NCBI RefSeq assembly: GCF_963966145.1
Contig: NC_091047.1
Span: 28,272,001 to 28,336,000, forward strand
Direction: 5' to 3'
Length of the DNA: 64,000 bases
From: Tenebrio molitor
Lineage: Eukaryota; Arthropoda; Insecta; Coleoptera; Tenebrionidae
Each line of letters starts with the position of its first letter. Position 1 is the stretch's first letter. A program made the translations under genes and the position numbers. Positions 46,780 to 57,755 of the stretch are shown here, piece after piece. The notes under the pieces were generated by a model, which was not told the DNA's origin, did no database searches, and saw only the letters and a list, made by a program, of their open reading frames with translations.

Positions 46780-47834
46780 GAGCGCATTTAAAATTATTGA
46801 TGTGTTAGTGGATGAAGTGAAGGTTCGAAGAAATTTTTAGGATGTCGTTGCAGATGTACACGTAAATGTACAAATTTGACATGGATTAATATCCAGGACA
46901 ACGTGGAAGAACACCTTCTGATAAAGAGTATAAAAAATTAAAAGAAAGTTGTTAATACTACGTTTACTGTTTCTAGGAAACTTAATCCACATAATGTGGA
47001 TTGTGTACTCTCTTTAATGAAAACGAAGGAGGTTTAATAACTGTTCCAGTGTCTTCAAATCCTGTTGGGAACAGCTACAATGTGAATACAATTTATAAGA
47101 TTTTCTTGGCTCATGTTTACAACCAAAGCTTTACTATATTTAAAATTGTTATAAAACACTGTTGTTGATACTCTTGCATCATCATGACTTACGACTTCGT
47201 TGAGACCTCTGCTGATGAGAAAACGAGCGAAAATTCTCCTCTGTGCAGGTACTTCTTCAAACGATGGAAATACACGGGGAGACCACACGGAATATGACTT
47301 TTCTCAACATGTTGAGAGTGTTGATCATGATCAACGAAAAAATAAAAATTAAAAAAATTAATTTTGTATCCCTCGAACCTTGCTAAGATCAACAGATGAA
47401 TCCAAAGTTGTCTTTTTTATATGTAGTCTCTTTTCCAGTTATTTTTATAGCAAAAACACTGGCAAAATGTACTCTGTTAAACATTCTATCGTGGATGACA
47501 AATAATCACTAGTGAGGCCACGGCTACTGACTGGAGAAAGGGTAACTGACCCAAATACCTAGTGTTGACAGTGTGACAAGGTTCTACGGAAAGTTCTTTG
47601 GTGTCGCACACAAGTTAATCGTGTGAAAGAGGCCTAAGAACACAAGTCAATAATTAATTATGGTTACATTGGTTACAGCGAAATACAAAAAAATTTTGTT
47701 TTCAGTTTTTGCAGTTGTTTATGTAAACTGAACGATAGATGGACTGAATCTTGGGACGATCAGTAACAATTACCAGTAGATGGAAATAACCTTTGATGAA
47801 GATAAGGGTAATTGTTTACTTACCTACTTCTGGA

Positions 47835-48345
47835 ATTTTCGCGTTTTTTCTGGTTAGACAGTCTTAGGGCGTCCTCCTAGATCGTTTCCCTTCATTCAAA
47901 CCTTGTGCAAATGCCCTTTTTTTCTCTCTTGTTGTGTTTCAAGGTCGCGTCAATGTCTTAGTATACCTAACTATTGTAGTTTCAATTTGGTTGTAGGTCG
48001 TAAAATTTTATTGGATATTATGAGCGATTAACGGGCACAATGGTTGGGTTTGAAAAGGTTGGGAAGCAGCGCGTGCCGTTTGCCGTACAATGCAAATATA
48101 CCAAATGTACAATACAACCCTGCTTAAAATATTACCTGCTAGTGGTAAACTAGGATTTAAAAGCCCCGCAAGATCTTTAACTTAAAGTACGATAAAATTT
48201 TACGACCTACAACCAAATTGAAACTACAGTAAAGGGCACGAAAAATTCATTTGCACAAGGTTTCAGTGGTGGGAAACGATGTAGGAGGACGCCCTGAGGC
48301 TGTCTAGCCAGAAAAAACGCGAAAATTCCAGAAGTAGGTAAAGTA
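47835..48345. repeat. M240 palindromic MITE, copy 2, interrupted
   Basis: Arms TTTTTTCTGGTTAGACAG and CTGTCTAGCCAGAAAAAA as in 16940-17177. It lies inside the decayed chitinase and is itself split by the M246 MITE. Confidence 0.82.
47979..48224. repeat. 246-bp MITE 'M246', copy 1
   Basis: Ends GTTTCAATTTGGTTGTAGGT and ACCTACAACCAAATTGAAAC; TA at 47977-47978 and 48225-48226. A nearly identical 246-bp copy is at 56428-56673. Confidence 0.92.
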
Positions 48346-48487
48346 AACAATTACCAAGATAAGTAAAGATTTGTACAATGTTATAGATCACAAAATTTTA
48401 TTATTGTTCCAAGTCCATTATGTCAAAAGCAGAAGTCTGGATGTGATGGCAGAAATCCCATTTTCCAAGCAATTCATTACATTTAGT

Positions 48488-49939
48488 CCTTTTATTTGTA
48501 TCCACTCAAGTATGAAATGTGCTGTAGCCAAATTTGACTTAATAATCGTACATATCAGTATATACCAAGAATGATAACGTTGACGTGCATCACATTATTT
48601 ATTCAAATGTATTTATTTCCACTTAGTCACATTTATCTATTCTTTTTATGTCTTTTCTTGGAAAAATATTTTTGTTTACATGCAAATTATTCGTTTATAC
48701 GAGTAAGTCCTACTTAGTCATTGCTTCCACGTCCGACTACGACCGAGTGGGCCGATCTCCCTACTTAACTTAACTTCATTTGCTCTATAAATAGATACAC
48801 ATTGTATATATCTCAGCCGTAAACGAAACATCTCCGTCGACGCCGATGAAACAAAACCTATTTAAGTATCAGTTTCATGGGATCCATGGAATAATTCTAA
48901 ATCATCGGTTTGACTAGATCTGTGGAATACTTCGAAAAATGTCGTTAAGTAAGTTTTAGACATTAGATACGATTTAGTACATATAATATGTAGTTTATTC
49001 GTTTCTATGACGACAAAATGTGATTTGGGGAGGTATCAGGGAGTGGCTTAGGTATACGTGGATTCGTAGAATTTAGTCACGTGACAGTAACTTAAGTGTT
49101 TTATATTGCTTTTTTCTTATTTTCTATGTTATACTAAAGACAACGTAACATTTTATCTGCCCCGCCCACTACATTTTCTTAGTTATCAATCAAGTAGGTT
49201 TTTAAGACGATCTGATTTATACAGAAAAAAAATTCTGACATTCGAAAAACAATAATTGTGGATTTGAGACAGCAAAATTCTAACCTTAAGTTTTTTACGT
49301 GACAAATGTGATGAAAAATTATACAGATTGAATCTGGCTTTGATTCTCATTAGTCAATTTATGTGGGCGGAGCAGATAAAAAGTCATAACGACAATACTA
49401 TAGGAGTAAATTTTTGAAAACTTTTGTTTTTAAAAATGATGCCTAAACTTCACTGCGCCAAAAAAAATTGTCGCAACACATCGAATTTAGAAAATATTTT
49501 TTCTTTCATGATCACAAAACATATCTACACAAATGTAAACGTCTTCATTAACATAATATGTGTTAAGAAAAGAATAAATTATAATATATCATTTTTGCTT
49601 CAATTACTTCTGCCATTTTTTAGGATGCAAAAATACGTTAGTGTTTGCGACAATTTTTTGGCGCAGTATATGATCAATAACAATATACCTATAGTAACAT
49701 TAATATGATAATCAGTTAATCACTATTTTTAACATTTTTCTAATCTACCGGCCCTTCTAAATTATTTTGATGAACAAGAAATATAAATGATTCATCTACT
49801 TTAACATTTTTGTCAAAAATAGGTTAGAGCGAAGAATACCACTGATTAATAAATTTTAACCTCGAATACCATTATTTGGTAAAAGTATTTTTTCTTAATA
49901 TTTTATCCTATGTTTAGAAAGTGGGGTTAAAAAAATATC
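48488..49939. other. Intergenic, no gene recognised
   Basis: AT-rich with short ORFs only. No internal repeat partner recognised. Confidence 0.35.
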
Positions 49940-50195
49940 TCTATGTAGCGGAACAACTCAATTGGGGAATGTCAACTCATATTAGAAAATAATGAGAAAA
50001 ATAATTAAAAAATTCTATTTGCTTTAGATTTGAAGATATGAGTGTTCAAATGTTGCAGCTTTGATCATATTTATTTTAAATATTAAAGCAGGTTTTTGTT
50101 GTCTTTTACTAGCCAGTGGCATAATAATACTTGTGAATGATTGTGATCAGGTTTGCAATTATTTTCTTCATTATTTCCAGCATTTCCAAGAAGTG
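49940..50195. repeat. Upstream block shared with Chi-5
   Basis: Homologous to 41636-42060. In Chi-5 about 330 bp more, including the start codon exon, lie between this block and exon 2; here exon 2 follows only ~125 bp later. Confidence 0.7.
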
Positions 50196-50319
50196 ACTTT
50201 ATGTCGATTTTACCTCGGCAACATGGCTTTTATTGTTCTTTCTTAGTTACATGGATATAACAAAAATGAAATATTTGCAAACTACATATTGGAATAATGA
50301 TATGATTTTATTTTTTAAG

Positions 50320-51568
50320 ACAAAATTGTCGGTTACTACAAGAGTTGGGATCCAACGTCACCAACACCCGAGAACATTGACAGAGCTTACAATTACATCA
50401 TTTATGCATTTCTCAGCGTCGACAATCACGGCAACTTAGATTTTCACGGAGACGAAGGTGTTAACATAAGTATGTCATCTAACCAAACGAAAAACCAAGA
50501 CATTTCTAAACATTCAAATTTTGCAGACACAATAAGAAGATTGAGGAGTTTTAACTCAGGAAGAAAACTGTTACTGAGCGTTGGTGGATGGAATGTGGGC
50601 TCTGTCAAGTTCTCTAACATCGCTGCTGATCGCAGAAAAGTCGAAACGATGGCCGACAGTGCACTCTCACTTATGCAACAGTATGGTTTCGACGGTCTTG
50701 ACATCGACTGGGAATACCCGGCGCAAAACGGCGGCTCTCCTGCAGACAGAGTACCTACCAATGAAAATTAACTCAAAAAAATTCTAAGCGCCATTATTTT
50801 AGCATAATTTTGTTACCATGTTGAGAATAATTCGAAACAAGTTTGCCAGGTGGGGTAGTTACCTTCTCACGATAGCAGTTTCACCCCTTGCAAATCCCTC
50901 TTCTTATGACATAAGATCCATTGCAGAGTAAGCGTCAAATTAAGAAAAATCAAACTGTTGACATTTTTGTTGTAGCTCAGTGGATTTTATTAACGTTATG
51001 ACCTACGATTTCCACCAGGCTTCACAAGGAAGAACTGGACATAACGCCCCACTCTACGCATCTTCATCAGACAGTCAGTGGGAAAAGGAAAACTCCAACT
51101 GTAAGGTCGCCATTCAAAAATGGTGTTGTGAAGCTCCCCCTTCGAAAATAGTCATGGGGTTAGCCTTTTACGGCCAGAGGTATAGGTTAACAAGCGGTAG
51201 CAAAGGAGTGGGGGCACCAGCTCAAGGAGCTTCAGAGGACACTATGACATACAAACAGGTAAAGTGTTGTAAAAAAACATGTTTTAAACAGTTTTTATTC
51301 TGAATTTGTAGATTGCTGGCTTGCGTTGGACTAAATGTTGGGACAGTTATTCAAAAGTGCCGTACAAATACTCAGCAAATGAATGGATTGGGTATGACGA
51401 TGCTGATTCCATCGCTGAAAAAGTATTTAAATGTTTTTGTGTTTGTCAAAATGGCGAAAAGTTTGATTGTAGGTGAGATTCGCAAGGGCCAACCGCTTAG
51501 GCGGAGTAATGGTTTGGACTATCAACGATGACAATGGAGATCTAATACGAGCTATTAAAAGTGCTTAA
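50320..51568 (+). CDS. Chi-6: divergent GH18 chitinase, first exon not found
   Basis: Exons 2-7: 50320-50457, 50527-50750, 50803-50927, 50976-51258, 51312-51422, 51473-51568; about 325 aa without the first exon. The frame and splice sites are intact and the motifs are good: LLSVGGWNVG, DGLDIDWEYP, VMTYDFH, VWTINDD. All four cysteines that form the two conserved disulfides are replaced (VGYYKS, RAYNYIIYAF, IAGLRW, and a short tail NGDLIRAIKSA), while WCCEAP and TKCWD bring new cysteines. Upstream of exon 2 the frame hits TAA and no ATG exon with a signal peptide and matching donor is visible. Either exon 1 is remote or unusual, or the gene is a recent pseudogene with open exons. Confidence 0.8.
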
Positions 51569-54335
51569 TCTGCAAAAATGTGAATTCTTTCCCACTTCCA
51601 TCCACGACATATACCGTTTTGTGTAGGCACTGCATACTTGATTCAAAAAATATAAAAGCTATTTCATTTAAAATGAAATAAGTTGGGTTCATTTTTGTTT
51701 AAATTGATTGAAATAATATTGTAACTTGAAGATCGCCGTCACCGAGTACTTGTTTTCTTAACTAATTCTGGTAGATATGTAGCAAATATACACAGTATTG
51801 TTATTATTACGTCTTTTTATGTTTTTTTGACTAAGTTGAGATTCTGTGTAGAAGTTTATAAAACATTATGTGTACACATTTTTTTAAGTTCTTGTTCAGA
51901 TTAAATAGTTTTTTTCTAGAACAGATGTTATAGTGTGCTTTTATCTATTCAAATCAAAAGGTCAAGTAGCATTTTAACCGCAAGGGTAGATAAAGTGCTA
52001 CTTTAACCGCAAGGGTAGATAAAGTAATTTATTTTTCACTTTAGTATAATAATAACTCCTAGGATACGAAATACGTAAACATGTCCATAACAACCGGGGA
52101 ATAATAACAGGGCGTATTAAGAATAAGCGGGCGTAATGAATTCATAATGCCCTCATCAATTCATAATTGGAAAGATGCCATTTTTTTTTTTGAAGTGAAA
52201 CTTTTTATGGGAGGGTTTTGAAATTCTGATCGGCAACCTTTTTGTGTGACGAAAAGTGGTGGGAGTAAACACTGTCTCGCACTCGCACAACGGTTGCGCC
52301 AATATTTCCATCTTCATGTAAGTTAATCTGTTTGACATGATACAAACATCCCTTAAAATTGTGTATACTTCTGTCTTTGTCACACTCACGGCATTTATCG
52401 AAAATGTCCTCTCTTTAAATTTGGAGGCTTAAAAATGAACAATGAGTTACGCATTTCGATATTGTTTAGTGTTATCGTTGTTAATAATTTATTTACTTCA
52501 TTAAAATATACAATTTTGTTGTGAATATGCCTAAGTCAGCCGCAGAAAGAACAAGAGCGTGGCGTGAGAGAAAAATTACTCGTACTATTACGATCATAAA
52601 ATTTTGGACATCAAACTTCTGTCACATTAAAAAAATAACTCTAAATCATGCTTTATTGAAACTGTCACATGAAAGATGAAATTGTTATCAATTTGATACC
52701 GGTTTAAAATATATTTTTTTTAATATGCGAGTACATTTGGGTATTTGGTTTATATTTTTTATTAATTAAAACCTCGTTCTATTCCATTTGTCTGATTTTT
52801 ACAACTTTTTGAATATTTTCTCGGTAAATCTGACATTCATATTTTCAAAATTGACACAATCAAAATTGAAGTTATTAATACATAAGGGTCGTTTTAGCAC
52901 AGCACGATGACATTAGTGTCCATAATTTTTTGATCGCAATAGTACGAGTGAAGTGACAGTTCAGAATGTGAAAAAAAAGAAAAAATAGATCTGAAATTGA
53001 ACGAGATAGTATAGAAAGGAGTACAATACGTGCTAGTTTGGACGGTGTAAATAATAAAGACAATGAACCTGCAACTAGCACCTCGGCTCAGCCACCTCCT
53101 CTTGCACCTATCAGTGATAATTTACAATATTCTGATTTCCCTGAAATACAAAAGTTTCACTTCTATCGTGCGTCTTTACAACACACTCTCTTTTTTTATT
53201 TGTTTAGTAACATTTATATCAAGCAATCTATGAGCGGACAGAGTATAGTGAAAAATAAAATCTTGTATGCACCACGGCGTCACCGAATGATTACGCCCAT
53301 CGAACGATATCCATCTCTCGGGCTAAAGCCCTCGAGCTGGATTCATCGGTCTCCGGGCGTAATCATCGTTGTAACGCCCTTGGTGCATAAATAGCTATTA
53401 TTTTTTATTACCCTAACATCACACATATTACCGAAATTTAAAATGTATTTTTTTATTACCCTGACAACACTCATACTAACGAGATTCTAAAACCTGACAC
53501 AATTTTGACAATGATTTTTAAAAAAATAAGATGCAATTAATTTTATCATCTTGTATAATAAATAACAACTATTTTTATTTATTAATATATGATTTCTGAT
53601 AGCTTGTTCCAGTTGATCACACTAGCCTCTGGTAACCATTATTGGAATCATCTGATGCTTAAGATTAATATTATTTTGTGTTATATTTACGTCAAATTTT
53701 GTTTGCCATTATTGTGTGCTGAAACCAGATAAATATCTCAATTATCTTGTGCATTGATCTGACAATAGCTACATTTGAAAAAATTAAGATTTTAGCATAT
53801 TGTGAAAAAATAGGTACGCTTACAATAACTGACATCATTGCTTACGGCCCAGAAGATTTTTGACTTTTATTTTGAACAAATTTCCACTTCCTAAACAAAG
53901 ATTATTCATTTTCACTTGGTGACACTGTTGCCAAGATAGATTCTTTCTGAATTCCGATCTTTATCGCCTCTCTCGTAATTGCAGATTAGATAACTCCTAC
54001 AGTTAATAATAGAACCGCACTATTTAATTGAATTTTGAAAAATATCAGAAATTTAAAAACAGTAACAGTAAGTATTTACAGAGATGGGAAGTTTTTTGTT
54101 AAATTAAAACAACTATCATTAGATCAATTGAAGTGTTTTTCAGATTGAATTCACATCACCTCAACAAGGTCCACTTAATATTATCATTTTATAAATGTGC
54201 TACTCTCGACGACCAAAATAGTCACAAAGTGACTGACAACAATGATAAGGGCAGCTCTTAAATAAAGAAGATCGCAGGTTAATATTAGTTATTCGTCGGT
54301 GTTTTGCTTCTAAACAGTTCGCCAAAATATCTAAG
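51569..54335. other. 2.8-kb intergenic region
   Basis: No gene recognised. A 28-bp direct duplication with ACCGCAAGGGTAGATAAAGT lies near 51975-52025. A palindrome at about 53268-53388 pairs TGCACCACGGCGT with a degenerate ACGCCCTTGGTGCA, apex CTCTCGGGCTAAAGCCCTCG. TATAAAT at 54190-54196 may belong to the Chi-7 promoter, but it is 146 bp from the ATG. Confidence 0.4.
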
Positions 54336-55744
54336 ATGCTACTTAAGCTAATAGTCCTTCTTTTTGCGTATGTTTCGCTTGACTCAGCCTCAGCGGCCAC
54401 AGGTAAAAATGTTTGCTTCTCAAACTTAAATAATCAAACGATTTTTCAGATAAAGTCTTTTGCTACTACGAAACTTGGAATGAGGGTATTTTCGGACCGG
54501 ACGACATTGACGTAAACATTTGCACCCACATTAACTACGCTTTTATGGGTATCAATGAGGATGGAAGTCTTCGTCTGGACGGAAGCGACTGTGAGTTAAT
54601 TTGCTAAAATGTACCAAAGCAGGCGTTCATTCATTTCATTGTTACTCTTAGCTATGCTGAAGAGACTGAGTGGCTTAAAATCTAAGAATCCTGATCTGAA
54701 GCTGATCTTGAGCGTGGGAGGTTGGAACGAAGGTTCTACACCCTTCTCCAATGTCGCTGCAGATGCTGACAAGAAGGCCAACATGGCTGACAGCACCCTT
54801 TGGTACTTGCAGACGTACAATTTTGATGGTTTAGACATCGACTGGGAGTACCCCGGACAACGCGGTGGTACCCCTGCTGATCAGGTAAAGACCTGTTTCG
54901 TACAAAATACAAATCACATACTTTGCAACTTTTAGGAAAATTTCATCGACATGCTTTGGGTGCTGAGGGGCAAATTCAACGACAACGGAGGGTACTTGCT
55001 GACCACCGCTGTATCCAATGACCCAGATGCTGGTGCTTACAATATTGGAGCAATCTCAGAGTAAAGTCGCTCAACAATAAATGTGCCCGCCTACTTGTTA
55101 CAAATGATGATTGCAGAGTGGTTGACTACATAAACTTGATGACTTATGACTTCCATGGGGATGCTGGTGGTAAGACTGGTCAAAATTCTCCGCTCTATGC
55201 TTCATCCACCGACAGCGATTGGGAAAAAAGTCACGCTAACTGCGCCGCTGCTGTGAATAACTGGTTGAACAGAGGGGCTGCTCTTGATAAGATCGTTCTG
55301 GGGTTGGGATTCTACGGTCACGGGTACACTCTAGCCGACCCTAACAACCACGGAGTGGGGGCCCCGACAGTTGGAGGAGGAGAAGGAGGATCCTATGATC
55401 ACGTACGCACCTAAATATTCTTTAATTCTTGATTCAATGATACTTTTCCAGATTTGTAGTTTAGTCGATGGATGGACTGAAGTGTGGGATGACGAACAAG
55501 AAGTACCGTACAAGTACTCCGGAGATCAATGGATTGGCTTCGATAATCCTCGCTCTATCGGACTGAAGGTATAGTTGACACGAGTACAGTATAACAAAAT
55601 ATTAACTAATTGTGATTATTGTTGTAGGTTCAATTTGCAAAGTCTCGTAATTTGGGAGGAGTGATGATGTGGGCATTAGATCAAGACGACAAAGACGGTT
55701 CTTGTGGTACTACTTTGCTACAATCAGTTAAAGATAATTTGTAA
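54336..55744 (+). CDS. Chi-7: secreted GH18 chitinase
   Basis: Exons: 54336-54402, 54450-54590, 54652-54884, 54936-55060, 55117-55402, 55452-55568, 55628-55744; 361 aa. Signal peptide MLLKLIVLLFAYVSLDSA..., mature start near ATDK. Canonical motifs: ILSVGGWNEG, DGLDIDWEYP (128-137, Glu135), LMTYDFHG, MMWALDQDD; both conserved cysteine pairs present. A glycine-rich loop (GGGEGGSYD) replaces the GVGMNDGY segment of Chi-5. Seven-exon layout. Expected to be an active extracellular chitinase. The last intact member before the transposon-rich right end. Confidence 0.94.
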
Positions 55745-56427
55745 CTATTTTTAAAGATGCAAAATTTTCCTTTTAAAAATGCAAATTATGCAGGATGTAT
55801 CTGAAATACGTGTGTTAATTTTAACCTTAATTAATTTTAACATTAATAACTATTAATACCCTACTGTGTTGTTATTGAACGATAATGTTATTGAACCTTA
55901 ATAACTATAAGGTATCAAGCGTGTTATAAGGTTGATAACGCGCGAGGTCGGCATAGTGAAACCCCAGGGCCTCTGTCCCGAGGGGAGCACGCCGACCGAG
56001 GACGTATCATTATAACACCTGTGGTGCCTTCAACGTTTATGTCCGACTAGTTTCGTGTGTTTTTGAATTGACAATAATTTGATTAATTTATACCAATCAA
56101 TCAAAAGTTGTTTGCAAATACATCTATCGTATTGTTAACGATTATGATTACTTTATGTTACACATTTATTGATAATTATGATAATATTCGAATAACTCAG
56201 CTTCCTTAGTTACTTATAATACGTTATTTAATCATAATAATACATTAGTTACGCGCTCATAATACGTTAGATACGATAAAGCTTTGAATATGACTCAAAT
56301 ATCGTGTGTTCAAATGAAATCCTGGGCTGAGTAGGCGTTGGAAAAATCAAACCATTTGTAACAGTGTAATCTGAATTTCCCGCCGTTTGACATGAGTGAC
56401 ATTTGTTTATGTCATTGACATATTGTA
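55745..56427. other. Intergenic with hairpin and MITE end
   Basis: CTGAAATACGTGTGTTAATT near 55800 is one end of the 5508-5941 MITE family. A GC-rich hairpin-like stretch lies at about 55905-56035 (GTTATAAGG ... CATTATAACAC with CCCGAGGGGAGCACGCC inside). Confidence 0.45.
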
Positions 56428-56673
56428 ATTTCAATTTGGTTGTAGGTCGTAAAATTTTATTGGATATTATGAGCGATTAACGGGCACAATGGTTGGGTTT
56501 GAAAAGGTTGGAAAGCGGCGCGTGCCGTTTGCCGTACAATGCAAATATACCAAATGTACAATACAACCCTGCTTAAAATATTACCTGCTAGTGGTAAACT
56601 AGGATTTATAAGCCCCGCAAGATCTTTAACTTAAAGTACCATAAAATTTTACGACCTACAACCAAATTGAAAC
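56428..56673. repeat. M246 MITE, copy 2
   Basis: Almost identical to 47979-48224, TA borders at 56426-56427 and 56674-56675. Confidence 0.92.
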
Positions 56674-56683
56674 TAGTAAAGTT

Positions 56684-56924
56684 CTCCCAGAGCTGCAGCG
56701 GTTTTATGGCAGGGTACCATTGTATAAACGTTAACAACACCGACAATAGGTTTAAACCGCAAGTACAACCCCTAATCGTAAATTCGTCCAAGTACTACCC
56801 TGTAAACTGACAGGTATAGAACGAAAATGATGATTGACAGGGGTCTGTTTATGTCGCGTATCGGCATCTCAACAGGCGTAATAATTACTATTGCCCTGCC
56901 ATAAAACCGCTGCAGCTCTGGGAG
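56684..56924. repeat. 241-bp MITE with CTCCCAGAG ends
   Basis: CTCCCAGAGCTGCAGCGGTT at the left and AACCGCTGCAGCTCTGGGAG at the right, continuing inward through TTATGGCAGGG / CCCTGCCATAA. Non-coding. Confidence 0.88.
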
Positions 56925-57755
56925 ATCTATATACGTTTGTGGTTTTTCGAACTTCGTCTTTTGTGGTCTTCCAGTGCTTTCGAGAATTTCAATAGTTTGA
57001 TTTTCGGTTTTTTTAAAACCCAGCCAAGGTGTGTTTACAATGGTTTTGTTACGAAAACATAAAGTTTTCATGGTGGAAGCCTATTTTCGAAACGGAACAA
57101 AAGTTGATGGCAACTGGGAATATTCTGTCAGTGCATGTTTTGAGGAGTTCCAGGAACGATTTCCGATTGTTGCAATTGTGTATGAGTAATTTCGACAAAC
57201 TCTCCATCTTTGTTTAAATAATTTTCGAAAAAGTGGTACTATTGGACGAAAAGAAGGAAGTGGCCAAGTAAAGAAACGTACTCAGGAAGTAATTGGGAAT
57301 GTTCAACAAATAATGGAAGATTCACCTACAACTTCAATTCGGCATTTGTCACAACAGGTTGATCTTTCTGTTGGAACTTGTCAAAAAATTATAAAGAAGA
57401 TCTGCATTTATTTCCATATCGGCTCACCGCTGTCCAAGAATTACATGTAAATGACTTGCCCCAAAGACTAAACTATTGTCAATGGTTTTTAAACACAATA
57501 GCTGATGATGTTTTAGAAAAAACATTCTTTACAGATGAAGCATAGTTTCATTTGTCAGGCTACGTAAACTCACAAAACATGAGAATGTGGAGTTCACGAA
57601 ATCCACATTTTTTTACTGAAGCTCCACATTACCCCCAAAAAATTGGAGTTTGGGCTGCTATTAGCCAACGTAGGATTATTGGCCCATATTTTTTCCAAGG
57701 TAAATTACTGTAATCATTTGTTACTCATGTTTATTACCTCAAACATATTTGCAGG

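Larger units (their letters stand above)
46780..48487 (+). pseudogene. Decayed chitinase gene copy
   Basis: Pieces in the right order resemble Chi-5 exons 3-7: exon 3 near 46780-46927 (catalytic region reduced, DMD then a stop), exon 4 at 46977-47099 (NEGGLITVPVSSNPVGNSYN), exon 5 pieces at 47161-47300 (IMTYDFVETSADEKTSENSP) and about 47530-47682, exon 6 at 47715-47800 (TGG to TAG in the LND.WTE motif), exon 7 at 48405-48487 with an internal deletion. No exon 1 or 2. A palindromic MITE sits between exons 6 and 7. Several stops, frameshifts and deletions make it non-functional. Confidence 0.88.

Noticed and set aside
53038..53394. 118-codon plus-strand frame
   Set aside because: Half of it is a palindromic hairpin repeat, and there is no recognisable domain.
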